Shown: positions 29,150-42,835, counted from the first letter of the stretch. The stretch: 64,000 nucleotides of DNA from Gossypium raimondii (GCF_025698545.1 NC_068569.1:2666001-2730000); one strand, 5' to 3'. A program made the numbers and translations. Notes: generated from the sequence alone by a model not told the origin.

Positions 29150-29205
29150 TGAGCCTCAACAAGTGAATTTGTAAAATTATAGTGTCATAAAGAAAAAAAA
29201 AGGAA

Positions 29206-30913
29206 ATGACTGTGATGAAAATTACATGGAGATCCATCTTCCCCAGCTGTTCCAAAGGTGTAGTGAAACCAGAAACCAAGCCTAAGAAGGAAGTTACAAA
29301 ACAAAGTTCATTTAACAGGCTTGCGATGTTAGAGTTGAGTTATCCCAGCACAATGCTTACTGAAGATCTGTCAACTTCGCTTGCTGGTTCAAATCTTCAT
29401 GTTTTCACGCTTGGGGAGCTAAAGGTGATAACCCAGAGCTTTTCATCTTCTAACTTTCTTGGTGAAGGTGGGTTTGGACCGGTTCATAAGGGTTTCATTG
29501 ATGACAAGCTTAGGCCTGGATTGAAAGCTCAGCCTGTGGCTGTTAAACTCCTGGATTTAGAAGGCTTGCAAGGACATAGGGAATGGCTGGTCAGTGTTTT
29601 GAAACCAATATTTGCTTACCTTAATTTGGACGGCATTTGTTTGTAATGCTTGGTTCTTAATAAATGTTTTCTTTTTATTTTCTGGAACAGACCGAGGTGA
29701 TCTTTCTTGCAGAATTGAGGCATCCACATCTTGTGAAGTTGATTGGATATTGTTGCGAGGAAGAACATAGGTTACTGGTGTATGAATACATGCCTCGAGG
29801 CAGCTTGGAGAATCAGCTATTTAGAAGTATGTTTTCACTCTGCAAATTTATCGTTCTATTTTACGGAAAAAAAAAAAAAGAGAGAGTCAAAATTAATGTC
29901 AATCTTCTTGTTTGCAGGGTATTCAGTTTCTCTTCCATGGGCGACAAGGATGAAAATTGCTCTTGGAGCTGCCAAGGGTCTCGCATATCTTCACGAAGCA
30001 GAAAAGCCAGTCATATACCGAGATTTCAAAGCATCGAATATATTGTTAGACTCTGTAAGTGTTGCCCTTTTTTTCTTTCAGTATTTTCTTCAATTTTTAA
30101 TGATGTTACGTTTTGAATTTTTTTTCTTGTTCCAGGATTACAATGCCAAACTTTCTGATTTTGGTCTTGCAAAAGATGGTCCAGAAGGGGATGACACTCA
30201 TGTTTCCACCAGGGTTATGGGGACTCAAGGCTATGCTGCCCCTGAATACATCATGACAGGTAACAGCATTTGATTCAATATCGTTTTCAATGGATTTAAT
30301 TTGCTAAAAGCTGATATATTTGATTGGCGTTGTTTCAGGTCATTTGACGGCAATGAGTGATGTATATAGCTTTGGAGTGGTACTATTGGAGCTTTTAACA
30401 GGGCGAAGATCCGTAGACAAGAACCGATGTCCTAGAGAACAAAATTTAGTGGAATGGGCAAGGCCCATGTTGAACGATGCCAGGAAACTCGGCCGAATAA
30501 TGGATCCTAGACTCGAAGGCCAATACTCGGAAACGGGTGCACGAAAGGCAGCTGCGTTGGCTTACCAATGCCTTAGCCATCGCCCAAAGCAAAGACCCAA
30601 AATGAGTGATGTAGTGAAGACATTAGAGCCCCTCCAGGACTACGAAGACGTCCTTGTGGGTCCCTTCGTTTATACGGTTCCAACCCAAAGTGACAAGCCA
30701 AAACAAGACGAGGACACCGTCACTAAAGAATGTGAACCGAAGAAAGAGAAATGTCATCATCACGAAAACCATAAACACCATCACCGCCACCACAGGCACC
30801 AAACCAGATCATCAAGGATGTCTGCAATTCACTCGGAAAGAGACGCCCTGAAGCGAAATCATAGAAATGGGTTGAATTCACCTTTGCACTATGAAGTCAG
30901 GGAAGCAGCATAA
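29206..30913 (+). CDS. RIPK: Receptor-like cytoplasmic kinase VII, RIPK type
   Basis: Five exons (29206-29589, 29691-29826, 29918-30054, 30136-30259, 30339-30913) give 451 residues. The N-terminal part ([20 protein letters not shown]) and the kinase core closely resemble Arabidopsis RIPK (At2g05940). Kinase landmarks are intact: LGEGGFGPV loop, Lys114 (VAVK), YRDFKASN with Asp209, DFG at 227-229 and the [10 protein letters not shown] activation loop. There is no Gly2 for myristoylation; Cys15 could be acylated. The C-terminal tail (from about 375) is Lys/Glu-rich, then strongly His-rich, and ends with a GLNSPLHYE word also found in RIPK. In Arabidopsis RIPK phosphorylates RIN4 and other targets in immune signalling at the plasma membrane. 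Function here is inferred from family. Confidence 0.93.
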
Positions 30914-32430
30914 GAGTAGGGATTAGATTACTACAAACTGTAAAAAGAAAATCACACAGTAAATAGGCAGTAATTAGAGATTGCTCAACGTGGCAAATTT
31001 TAAAAGTGCAAGTTTTTCTTTTAGACTAAAGAGTTGTTTACTCAGGTCGTTCTTTCAAATATAAAGTGCGGGGGGCGGGGGGCTTGGTTTAATTTTATTT
31101 TTGGTATGGTTCATTATTTTAAATATAAAGTCTTAGATATTTAGAGATTCACATATCTACGGACAAAATAAACTTTTGGGTTTAATTGTTAATTAAGCAA
31201 ATGAACAGTTCACCAACCAATGTGTATCAGAAGGCCGGGTCTTTAAAGAAAAGGACCAAATCTTATACAGAATAATAGATCGAAGATGTACGACTCAAAT
31301 CAAAATTGGAAGTTTAATTTATACTAATTAATAAGTTTTTATTCGAAATTTAGCCTTGTTTTATTTCTAAACTATAATTATATTTGTCGATAAGACCGAG
31401 TCATGGTCTACTTGGGCTCCAAATGTTCACAATAATCTTAAAATTATGTATAATAAATAATAAACTAATATTACGACTGTTGAATAAATTTGGGGTGACA
31501 AATGTGAGAAATTCCAGATTCAATTATTTGCCTAGGTTGCAGGCTCGTGATTGATTGTTGATAATAAAGAGAAAGAACCAAAGATATTGTCCCCTGGAGA
31601 TACAATCATATCCGGTTTTTAAGGTAATTTTCTCAAATCTTGTTACAATGGGAAATGCGACAAATCTCCACACCTAAAAATCTTCCTCACCAACAGCCAA
31701 ATTATTCCTTTGTCGGTGGTTTTCTTTGGGAGATCATATGAGCTGGTAACTTATTTGAGAAGAAAAAGGTTGGTAGATACCATCTTCGTGTATTGATTTA
31801 ATGGTTAGAGTGTTTATCATTATAAATATGGTTTAAATTTTAACTGTGTTACTGTTAAAATTTTATCATTTTCTTGTGATTTCTAATATAGCTAAGATTT
31901 AATACTAGAAGGGTGCTTTTGGTTCACATTATTTAACATTTCACTATTTAATTTCACGTTTGAAATTATAAATATTATGTTCGGATTCAAAATATTCCTA
32001 TCATCCCATAATTTTACATACCACTCATTTGTTAAGTTATTTAAAAATACGGGTGGAATTTGAAATTTTAATTTATCTTTCGTTTTATTATTTTAATTAG
32101 TTTCATCTTTTTCTCCAAATAAAATTGAAGTTTAACTAAAACAAAACTATCTCTTTTTTTTTAAGATTTAATACTTTAAAATTATAATTATTATATTTGC
32201 TATAAATATTTATCCATTAGCATGTTAATTATGATTTATAAATTATGGTCGGTGATGCAATCATTTACCATGATTTTTATAATTATAATTTATAAATATA
32301 TTTTAATGTTATATATATTTATTAATATATAAATTATAATAAAAACAAAAAATTATCGTAATTTTATGTAATTTGAGATTAAAAAATTAAAATAAACTAA
32401 ACTTGTCTAAAAAAATTATATAACAAAACA
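30914..32430. other. AT-rich intergenic region after the RIPK-like gene
   Basis: Holds the RIPK-like 3' end, a G-rich patch near 31066-31082 and a weak SINE-like head near 31790-31850. No gene is seen. Confidence 0.5.
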
Positions 32431-32523
32431 CCAAAATCTTATAATATTGCGGCCCTTGAGATTGAAGAAAACTCCAAATCCCTCAAGATCTATTTACCAA
32501 AATCTTATAATATTGTGGCCCGT
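32431..32523. repeat. 25-bp direct repeat flanking the left edge of the LTR remnant
   Basis: CCAAAATCTTATAATATTG followed by C/TGGCCC occurs at 32431-32455 and again at 32499-32523, with one mismatch. The second copy runs straight into the CGTGTG-rich retroelement sequence. Confidence 0.8.
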
Positions 32524-33742
32524 GTGCTAGGCCGTGTGACACACACGGTTGAGACACACGCCCGTGTCTCTGCCCGCGTGAGCAATTCGAAGCATTCTGT
32601 TTCTCAAATTTTAAGAAGTAAGGGACACACGGCCAAACCACACGCCCGTGCACATGGTTGTGTGTCACACACGGCTGAGACACATGCCCGTGTCTCTTCC
32701 CGTGTGGACAAAATAAGGCCATTTCCAAGCCTTATTTCTCACCCAACCTGGTATCAACCTATCCAACCAATTTTTGTACCATTACAAGTCACAATAAGAC
32801 CCTTCAATTCAAGCAAATTTCAAGTTCAATACATGTCATAACATCACATTTATCTAAGTATTTAATCTTATACCTAACTGGCCATATAAACATATAAGTA
32901 TATTTATGTAACTTCCATCATTCAACCATTTCAATACACACATCAAGCATGATAAGGTCTTATATAACTACATCAAAACATGATTAACACTAGTCATTCC
33001 AATGGCTAGTTACAACCAAAACATTTCATGATTATGCCTACTTAGCTTATACATGCCATTATACCAAAAGTTAACTTGCTTTATATATCGAGAAGTCCGA
33101 GGGATAGTGTGATGTGTCTCCGACCAAGTTCCAACCTTCACAAGCTTTCGAGTACTATAAAACAGAGGAAAGAAAAACTGAGTAAGCATTTAAGGCTTAG
33201 TAAGTTTGTATAACTGAAAATTTAATTTACCATTCATTTTCATTAAAATAAACATATAAATGACATCGAAGCAATTTGGATAAGACCCTAAAACACAACT
33301 TCACTAATCATGTTAGTCAAGTAATTCACATAAATACCAAGAACATGAATGAGCTCATCATGTAATAAATTTCATATACATATGCTTTTCATATCATATT
33401 TCCATATAATATATACATTTCCATGACAAATCATCTCAAGTTCAGTTTAACCATATCAGAACTTTTCCCTTTAAATTTATTTGAAATATCGATAGATACA
33501 CATGTAGTACACTAGAGGTGTACAATTATAATCCGTCAATTCATATTCAGGGATACTCATTAGAGCACATAATCAGAAAGCACACTCTCTCGAGCAATAT
33601 AATAGGAAGCTCATGTGAGCCATGTAACAGGAAGCTTATCCGGGCTATAACAGGAAACTCATAAGAGTTTAAAATAGAAAGCTCATGTGAGCTTAACAAG
33701 TACCTCTGAAGAGTTATTATCAGGGAGCTCCGGATAGCCATA

Positions 33743-35961
33743 TGTAACACCCCCAACCCGTATCCCTCGCCAGAACCAGGTTACGGAGCATTACTGGAGA
33801 TTACAAATCAAATAGACAGAAATCTCAAACATTTTATACCATCAAAACAAGTCATCAAAGAATCATTTTAATCCAAATTATAAACTCTTAAAAATAGATC
33901 TTATAACTTCATATTACAATCAAACCACAAAATAACTAATATTTAGACACTCTAGGTACATGCAGACACAAAGAAATAAACATCACCATATTTGAGTTCG
34001 GGATCGTTTGTTGGATGCTGAATCAGCGATCAAACTTAAGTACTTAACCTGCGCATGGAAAACAAAACCGTACGCTGAGTAAAAACTCAATGGTATTTCT
34101 ATAATCCAAATATTTAAAAATAAAATAATAAAATATGTATAATAAAATGTCAAGCACATTTGAACATTTAAAATCACACAATACTCGATTTTCATCACTT
34201 GCTATATATAATACCTTTCCATAATTTATTCACGTATCATTTAAACAATGACACTATCCATTCCACAATCAATTTATAAGTATATAACTTGTGTATTTCA
34301 TGTATTTACAACATATTTCACATTCTATTTTCAGTTTACTATCTCATATTCTTATTCTTAGCCCAAAGTAGATTTTATAGAACACATCGGATATATGGAA
34401 CATATGCAGAGGTGCATTATCATGCACTAATGAACAGAGAGCACTGACGTGCTAGTAATCAGAGAGCACTAACGTGCTAATAATCAGAGAGCACTGATGT
34501 GCTAATAATCAGAGAGCGCGCTAAGGTTCCTTAATGGCATGCCACTAATATTGCAGTAATTCTAAATTCCGTCTACTTGGGCATTAAAACTGAATTTTAT
34601 ACATATAAAAAATAATCTAATTATCATATTTGCACAATTTCACATTTACACTTATATATTCATAATATATATATATATATATATTCCAATTTAATTCAAC
34701 CAATATAATTTCATCACATACCAAAACAATCCATTTCAATTGTAAAACACAATAATTCTCACCTCAATCACTTACCATAACATTTAATTAAAAATACAAC
34801 AATTAATAATTAGATTCGAATTATAGAAATACAAACCAGGAATCCCGAGCTATTCGATGTTGACTATATTTTTCCCCTTTTTAGTCGAGAATTCCGGTAC
34901 GACGCTAGCTACGGAATTAAAACGATTAAAAATTATCAATACAACACCATTCAATCTCACATTAAATATTTCAATTTTTACTCAATATTTGCCAATATTC
35001 CAATTTAGTCTCTAAACCAAGACTAACTTTTATTCTCAAAACTAATTTCATATTTTCATTCCATTCCCACTTTAAACTAATTTAACTCTCTAATTTCACC
35101 ATAAATCCTTAATTTTGAAATTTTTGAAATTCTCTCAATTTAGTCCCTATTAATTCAAAACCTATAATTTATTTTACAATTTAATCCAGTTCTCTATTCT
35201 AACTTGAAATTTTATCAATTTAATCCCTAATTCTTCAATTAATTCAAGATGAACAACATCTAAAAATTTACTAACTTTCAAAATTTCAACTTAAATCAAG
35301 TAGCATTTTGTTCTAGGATTCCAAAAAATCAAAATTATAAGAATAGGGACTAAATTGACTTACCAATCAAACCTTGAACCTTGAAATCTCAAATTTTCTT
35401 TCTTTCCTTCCCTTTTTCTTTTTCTTTCCTTTCTCCCCTGTTTTCGTTTTGCTATTCTGTTTCTATTCCCTTTTTCTATCTTTTATTTCTTTTATTTAAT
35501 TAATAATAATATAATAAATAAATATCTTTTACTTAATTAATAAGTATGTACATATATTAAATACAAAAGTATACATATATTTATTACACATTTATTTATA
35601 ATTACCACACACTTGTCACTTTTTATGGTTTAATTATTAGTTTAGTCCTTTCACCTTTTCTATTTTATAATTAACTTTCACGCTTAATTCAATTTAGTCC
35701 TAATACTCAATTAACTTTAATTTAACTAAATTCGCTTAACTAAAATCCAATTGGTGATATAACTAATTCTATAAATATTTTTAATAATTATTTTACGAGT
35801 CCGTTTTACCAAGAAGGAGACCCGATAATTCACTAATTCAAAAATATTTCTAAAATCACGCTTAACTTATAATTATTAATTAATAAAATTTTCTAACTTT
35901 TTCATCGGATTTAGTGATCTCAAATCACTGTTCTGACACTACTAAAAATTGGGCTGTTACA
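33743..35961 (+). mobile_element. Solo LTR, gypsy-type (fossil), inserted in the older LTR
   Basis: The 2.2-kb element starts TGTAACACCCCC and ends GGGCTGTTACA, and is flanked by CCATA on both sides (33738-33742, 35962-35966), a perfect 5-bp target duplication. It has no internal genes. Inside are a GCGCATGGAAAACAAAACCG word and a tail shared with the 44378-48044 element, so both belong to one family. The intact target duplication suggests a moderately recent insertion followed by LTR-LTR recombination. Confidence 0.85.
34435..34525. repeat. 25-bp minisatellite in the solo LTR
   Basis: Four units starting CAGAGAGCAC at 34435, 34460, 34485 and 34510; each full unit contains an ACGTGCTA/ATGTGCTA word. 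Confidence 0.85.
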
Positions 35962-37752
35962 CCATATACTAGAAAGTTCAAACGAACCATATCAGGAAGC
36001 TCACAAAGAGCCTATATCGGGACACTCATAAAGAGCTGCGGTATATCCGCAATACATGCAGGATCAATACTGATCATATGACAAGACGCTCACAAAGAGC
36101 TGTGGTATGTTTGCAACACATGAAGGATCAATACCGATCGGGATGCTCGCAGGAACCATGTAACGGGAAGCTCAAGAGGGCTTATAACAGGATGCTCGTA
36201 AGAGCTATGGTGTGTCCGCAACATATGCAGGACCACAACCAATACGGGAAATCCTATATCCATCGAGTTTCATTTATTCAAACGAGACTTTATACTTATC
36301 AACCATTGTCGGATATGTAAATACTTTCATATACATGACAATAATACAAACACATACATACAATTCAATTAACACATATATATTCTCAATTTAGTTACCT
36401 GAACTTACCTCGATAATTGTTCGTGTTCGTAGGCTACTAATCTGATACTTTTTATTTTCCTCGATCCAATTCCGAACTAGTTCTATCCAGATCTATATGA
36501 GTAAATTTAATTCATTTTAATACAATTCACATTCAATTCCATCCAATTCACATCCTAGGAAAAATTACTATTTTGCCCCTATACTTTTAATAAATGACGA
36601 TTTTGTCCCTAGGCTCGGAAAATAAAATTAATGCAATTTAATCATCATTCCAAGTCTAACTGAATTTTTCATATAACACTAACAGTCCATAAATTTCACA
36701 AAATTAGAAATTTTCCATGAATTTTACATATTTACAATTTAGTCCCTAAATTTTAATTTCATGAAAATTTCCTTTACAAAACTTGTTTATCTATCAACAA
36801 CCTTTCATTTTCTACCATAAATTTCAAAATTTAAGCATACTCATCCATGTTAAAATTTTAAAACTTTGATAACTTAGCAAATTGATCCCCATAATAGATA
36901 GATTAAGTTATTACGATCTCGGAAATATAAAATTACTAAAAACGAGACAAGAATTCATACCTAATTGAACCAAAACAACTTGCTTGAGGTCACTTTCTCT
37001 TAACTAGGGTTTCCATGTATTTTAATTTGGGAAGATGATGAAATAAGATGACATTAATTTATTATCATATTTAATTATTTCAATTTCAAATTTAGTCCTT
37101 TTCTTTTCTAATTTTCCAGGGATGAATCATCATAAATATCTACTAACTACTCTTAATGGTCTATTTGCCTTATAAAGACCTCAAATTTTTGAATTCCATA
37201 GCTATTTAATCCCTCTAGCTACTAGAATTTAACTTTTGCATTTTATGCAATTTGGTCCTTTCTATAGAATTAAACATATAATCGGTAAAATTTTCATAAA
37301 AAAAATTTCATATGTCTTTCTTATCATAATGCAGACCATGCAAAAATCTTAAAATAATTTTCCTTTCGGGTTCGGATTTGTGGTCCCGAAACAATTGTTC
37401 CGATTTCACTGAAAATGGGTTGTTACAAAAAGTAAAATATAAAGTAAAATTAATATCTCAGAATTAATATTACAATCAAATAAGGGTATATTTGGTGTAT
37501 TGGTAGTGCACTTTTTTATTTTACAAGCAGCTTTAAAAAATGTACACATGTCTTATTTTTAATTTTTTTATAATATTTTACTATATAGAACACTTGTCAG
37601 TCTCTTAATCTTGTTTATGGAGTCTAAAAATACTACTTACAGTGTACCAAATAATTTCTCATTAAATATTTAACATGTTTGTACATGAATAATTATGAAA
37701 CAATAAACATAAAGTAAAAGAAATAACAAAAATAGCATATAATTATCATTGC

Positions 37753-37820
37753 TAGCTCTAGTGATATTGTAGTTAATTACCCATAAGTACCCTATATGCT
37801 ACACAAGTTCAAATCCCGTC
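37753..37820 (+). mobile_element. SINE-like tRNA-derived head
   Basis: TAGCTCTAGTGATATTG resembles box A and AAGTTCAAATCCCG resembles box B, about 52 bases apart. No tRNA cloverleaf is evident. Confidence 0.4.
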
Positions 37821-38062
37821 AAGAACAAATTTTGAGATTTCCTTGGTGGGTAACCAGGCACGTTTGCATGGTCTACCTTATTAGACACTGAAAAGACACT
37901 CTCACTTTATGAATTTGTTGCCTCTTCAAACACTAAGGTTCTCATTAGTGTTAGAGACAACCATCAGCGAGGAAATATCGACCCATTAAAGGGTCTTTCT
38001 ACTCCCATTAGACAATACTTTACAAATTTCTCCCGACAAAGTCAACCTCCCTTAACAAGGCC

Positions 38063-38122
38063 TTAGCTTAATGACAAGGTTAAAGCATTAGAACTTTAAG
38101 ATCTCAAGTTCGAGTCTTACTC
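38063..38122 (+). mobile_element. SINE-like tRNA-derived head
   Basis: Box-A-like TTAGCTTAATGACAAGG and box-B-like AAGTTCGAGTCTTA lie 43 bases apart, the normal tRNA gene spacing. The sequence resembles the minus-strand copy at 24462-24602. Confidence 0.45.
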
Positions 38123-39552
38123 TGTGCAAACCATGTATTGTTCTGAATCAATATTTATTCTAGTTTATGATCGCCTATATGTGGACTTTGTATATATTGT
38201 TTTGGTATAAGTTTGGATATATTTTTATTATCAATTTGGTCATGCTTTGTAATGATTAATTCTAGTTATAGTCATTTTGATGTACTAGCTTCTAATGACA
38301 CATATGTTGCATGTGATTTCACGTATTTAATATTTAAGTAATTTTTAAATATTATATTCTTAAATTTCAATAATTAGCATAAAATAATTTTTATTTAAAT
38401 TATTGAATATAATCAAAACACATTAACTTATTAATTCAAATATTATAATAGAAAATTTTCAAACCATAATTAAAACATTTTAGTATATTCAACATACAAT
38501 TTAGTTTTACTTTATGTAATTAATGCAAGTAACATTATTCAAAAATAATAACTAATTAACATAATTAACTCTAACAATAAATAAGTTATAATTAAGATGC
38601 TTAAAATTCTATTAAAGTAATAACTCAATTTCACCTCAATAAAATCAACACAACTTTAAAAAAATAGCACAACTTCTTTTTGTATCAATTTTTAATTAAT
38701 AATTGTAATTATAATTATAATTACCGTAATTTTATCTTATATTTTATGCTTAGAGTTCTGTTTAAGTGAAATCTCTATTTTAAAATTAGTACAAATTTTT
38801 AACTAATAATTGTGAATTAAATTATAATTATTTTTAAATGTATAGTTATTACAATTTTTTAAAATTATAATTATTTAAAAATATATAATTATCACAACTT
38901 CTATTTTACTTCAACTTTTTTTATTTTTAAACATAAATTTAGTAATATGATGAAAAATATTGTGTATTCTCGTCAATTCAAAAGTTTTTCCAAACTTGTG
39001 CTTTTATAAATATTATAAATAGATTTTCAATTATGTTTAACACATGATTTATTATATTATAATACAATACAATTTATAATTTTATTTAATAATAATTAAA
39101 ACTTTAATAGGAATAGAGAAATAAATTATATTTGACTTCAATTAATTTTAAATATTTTAAAATTTATATTTAATATTTTCTACAGATACATAAATACTAT
39201 ACATTTGTATTATATAAGGATATAAATAATTAAATTTAATTTAATTTTTAATATGTTGATGAACAAATTTTAATTAATTAAAAGAATTATATACAAAATA
39301 AAAATAAAAATTTCTAGTTATAATTTTATTGTATCTCCATTTATTTTATATTATTTAATTATAAATTATTTTATGATAAAATGCTTAAATAATAAATTAA
39401 TATAATTAAAATCATAATTATAATTAATTCTTTAAATCCCGGATGTAGGCGGTTTCAAAATCTAGTAGAATTTTTGTCGAAGTAAATCTAACTCTACGTG
39501 ACAAGTTCTACATGGCATAGGAATTCAGTTTGTTTATGTCTTTCATGGCGTC

Positions 39553-39564
39553 TATATATATATA
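39553..39564 (+). promoter_or_regulatory. Candidate TATA element of RBX1
   Basis: A TATATATATATA run about 100 bases upstream of the RBX1 ATG. Confidence 0.45.
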
Positions 39565-39659
39565 TGCAACCAATGCCTGTTTAAGGTATATGTGAGTTTT
39601 GTGAGAGATTAACAAAAGCAAAAAGAATTTCTTCCCGCCCTATTTGTTGGGTCCCAGCC

Positions 39660-41019
39660 ATGTCTACCCAAACTTCCGGCAGCACCGCCCCTTCCTCCTC
39701 CACTGAGGAGCCCAAGCACTTCGACATGAAAAAGTGGAGTTCGGTTGCCTTCTGGTCCTGGGGTACCTAACCCCCTTTCTCTCTCTCTCCCTATCTATCT
39801 ACCATATATATATATTGTTATTATTGTCTAAATTTTTCTTACACTGGTTTGGTTGATGGATTGCAGATATTGCCGTGGATAATTGTGCGGTTTGCAGGAA
39901 TCACATCATGGATCTCTGTAAGTCCTTGTGTTTAACTTTCTTTTTCCTTCAAATTTTGATTCGTTTAGTTTACGGATTTTTTTTTTCTTTGGTTTTATTA
40001 ATTTCTTAATGGTTAATTTGGTTGTTCAGGTATCGAATGCCAAGCCAACCAAATACACGGTGCCGATAATGAATGCACTGTTGCGTGGGGTATGTTTTAT
40101 ACTGTTTGGTAGTGTCTTAGTTTCATTGTTGGGGATTATATATTTGAGTTTGCAATGTGTATAACTGTATATATTGGCGAATCCTTAAAAAAGTTCTGCT
40201 AGGGTTACTATTTTACTAACATATAATCTTGTTTGAATTGCATATGCGTTGTTTACTTTGGGCACTGGTGCTAGGCTGTCTGGTACCCAACACAAGGGTT
40301 GAGCTTTAGAATCTATTTTTGAACTAGTTTTTTTGTTGCTGGTTTCTTGAAGTAGAGGAGCGAATGTTCTTGTCTCTGGGTGTAGGAGATAAGAAATCAT
40401 GACTAAATTTTGTGGAAACTATAGTGATTTCATGAAGTAGAGGAGTGAGTGTTCTCGTGTGGATGACAATAAAGTGATAGTAAACTTGTGTTGCAAGTAA
40501 TAAAATAAAGAAGATTTAGATAAAGAATTGAGGCATGAAATCACTTCAAATTTGTTTTTAGGATACACAAGTTTCATCCAAGAAAATTTCACTTAATACA
40601 TAACTTATGACACAAGTTACATTTTTCCATAATATAACTTTCTTCTACTACAACCATCTTTAACGGCATTAATATATTTACTTGTCAATGACGTTGTTTT
40701 GCTTCTGGGATTTTATTTATTTATCTTACATATAAACTCTAAGTGTGCCAAGCCTAAAAACTTGGGCATACTTGATTCAATATTTAATCGCTTTATGTAT
40801 TTAGGTGCATGCAACCATGCATTCCACTTTCACTGCATCAGTCGATGGCTGCAGCACCGGTCAGTGTGTCCTTTGGGTATGCTATTTGCCTCCCGTGCTT
40901 ATCTCGCTTGGACATTTTGCCTCATCCCATTTTATTTTACTGCATATAGCATTGATGTTTTCATTGTTTTGCTTTTTGCAGATAATGCTGAATGGGAGTT
41001 CCGAAAGTATGGTCGCTAG
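39660..41019 (+). CDS. RBX1: RING-box protein 1, cullin-RING ligase subunit
   Basis: Five small exons (39660-39762, 39867-39917, 40030-40089, 40805-40876, 40982-41019) give 107 residues, close to the usual family length. RBX1 binds cullins and recruits the ubiquitin-loaded E2 enzyme; it also supports cullin neddylation. The RING-H2 ligands are all visible: Cys41 and Cys44 (CAVC), Cys52 and Cys55 (CIEC), Cys67, Cys74, His76, His79, His81, Cys82, Cys93 and Asp96. The cullin-binding strand [16 protein letters not shown] and the C-terminal WEFRKYG are conserved. Introns rule out a retrocopy. The N-terminal 20 residues are Ser/Thr-rich and variable in the family. It is presumably expressed widely in nucleus and cytosol. 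Confidence 0.96.
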
Positions 41020-42376
41020 ATCTTTTAGGCTTCTACGGCCACTTCAACTCGTGGAAGAAGGTTCCTCATATTTCTTCAGCTTTCTGATGATTCGACCGGA
41101 GTTGCTTGTAATTTTTTTAGGGCGAGTGCTATGTTCTTTATTTGCATGGATTAAGTCACATTTTAATTGTCATTCGATTTACCATCTTCTACGTTCATGT
41201 TTATTTATTTTTATTTAGTTTGCAATTGGAATATTTTATATTTAATAAATTAATCTCCAATTCAATTATAAAATTACAGAAATATCATTTCTTTTAAATT
41301 ATAGTTAGACACTCATTCTTTCATACTTTTATATCATGGATCTAATACATGTTTAATAATATTAAAATACAATACTGTTATCACTCCGTGTCAACAATTT
41401 TATAATTTAATTACAATTGTGATACTAAAAAGAAAATACTAACATAATATAAATACAATAATGATTAAACCATAAATTGTTGAGTAAGAGTACTGCAAGA
41501 GGATTAGAATTTTAATCTTAACAAATCATGCGGTTTTAGGCGATTTTTTTGGCTTCAAATTCGCCTAAATCAGCTTTACGCTCGAAAGTGAGAATTCACA
41601 AAGTAAATTCTCTAAGTCATGAAAATAAAACGGAAGCTAGACATCGACATAAACCAAAAGCAAAACTCAAAAGACAAAGAAGAATGAATCGAACAGAAAA
41701 GGAACAAGAAAGTAATGCACATAAGGAATTTGAGTAAATGTTCTCAAATATAGTTTTTATTTATAATTGAGCTCCTCAACATTTATGAATTAAAGCTTAT
41801 ATACAATATTAGAGTCTTAAGGGATTTGAACTCTATACAATCCATTTGTTTCACAAGTCGAGTCAGTTCAAGTAGATCAAATCAACTCTATTTAATTAGT
41901 TAACTTATGAAATATTTTGTGCATTCATCACGAGTTTAAATCTAGACCCATGACATGTGCACACGAGCTTTAAGAAATAGACTTGCTGGCTATACACCTC
42001 TCGAATCATGCTCATTTCTGATTACTTTTTCCTTGTTCCCTTTAACCTTTGTTTTCGGTAAATTTGGACTCAATATTATGCAAAGGTTACTTACTAATAC
42101 CTTTCCCATTTCCAAGGATGCTACCTTTTCTTTGTTTCCAATTGTAGAAACGTGCGTCTTCTGCTTATATTAAAACTAAACACTGTCACGCTGTTGAATT
42201 CAAAGAAAATCAAGTATGTATTTAAGGTTGAACAATATTCCATTATCCTCCCTTTGACAACAAAACCGACTCTTGATCTTGTTTCTCAGCACTTTCTAGG
42301 GTAAGCAGGTCACCAGTCTTGCTTATTTTGTCCACTTTTTTTTTTTTTTGCGCTTTAACTGCAATATTAATTATTT
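41020..42376. other. Intergenic region after RBX1
   Basis: RBX1 3' end followed by A/T-rich spacer. No gene or clear repeat is seen before the MITE at 42377. Confidence 0.5.
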
Positions 42377-42835
42377 GGCGTATCATAAAATTAGCCCTTA
42401 ATATACTTATCTTTTATTAATTTGGTTCTTATTTTTTTAGTTAAACTTGGCCCTTAATCTTAAAAAAAAAGTTAAATTTAACCATCAACCTTTCCGAAAG
42501 AATTGAATTATTGTTTTTTCAGTGAAAATACTAACTAAAACGTTAAATTTTAAACATGATAGCATGCGACAACTTATGTGTAATTCAATTTTTTGAATTT
42601 TTATGAACTATTTATATTTTTTATTTTTTTTATTTTTGAATATTTTATAACTTTTAAATCATTTGTTAAAGTTGCCAACTTTGTTAAAAATTTAATGTTT
42701 TAATCAATATTTTCGTTAAAAAATAATTTGACTCTTTTAAAGGTTGGGGTCAAGTTTAACTAAAAAAGAAAAGAAAGAATAAGAGCCAAAATGCCAAAAA
42801 TTACAAATGTTGAAGGTTAAATTCATCATTATACC
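42377..42835. mobile_element. MITE with 9-bp target duplication (Mutator-like)
   Basis: The 459-bp foldback element begins GGCGTATCATAAAATTAGCC and ends in the inverted counterpart TTAAATTCATCATTATACC. Inner arms also pair: TTTTTTTAGTTAAACTTGG on the left against CAAGTTTAACTAAAAAAG on the right. The direct repeat TAATTATTT lies at 42368-42376 and 42836-42844, a perfect 9-bp target duplication, which points to the Mutator (MULE) superfamily. No coding capacity. Confidence 0.8.

Larger units (their letters stand above)
24369..29205. other. Long gene-poor AT-rich intergenic region
   Basis: No gene is supported. The region holds a SINE-like fragment, a copy of the AT-rich MITE family (27205-27400), an AAT microsatellite and the presumed promoter of the RIPK-like kinase, with a TA microsatellite about 60 bases before its ATG. 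Confidence 0.6.
32515..37427 (+). mobile_element. Old Ty3/gypsy-type LTR remnant (fossil), interrupted
   Basis: The left part is rich in CACACGG/CGTGTG words and the right end is GGGTTGTTACA, both typical of large plant gypsy-type LTRs. A set of imperfect repeats built on AGGAAGCTCA and AGAGCT words occupies 33590-33735 and 35975-36215. No capsid or polymerase genes are present and no clear start or target duplication was found, so it looks like a degraded partial or solo LTR. It is broken and old, and was later split by the solo LTR at 33743-35961. Confidence 0.65.
37428..39659. other. AT-rich intergenic region upstream of RBX1
   Basis: Two SINE-like heads (37753-37820 and 38063-38122) and otherwise very A/T-rich sequence. 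No gene is seen. Confidence 0.5.
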
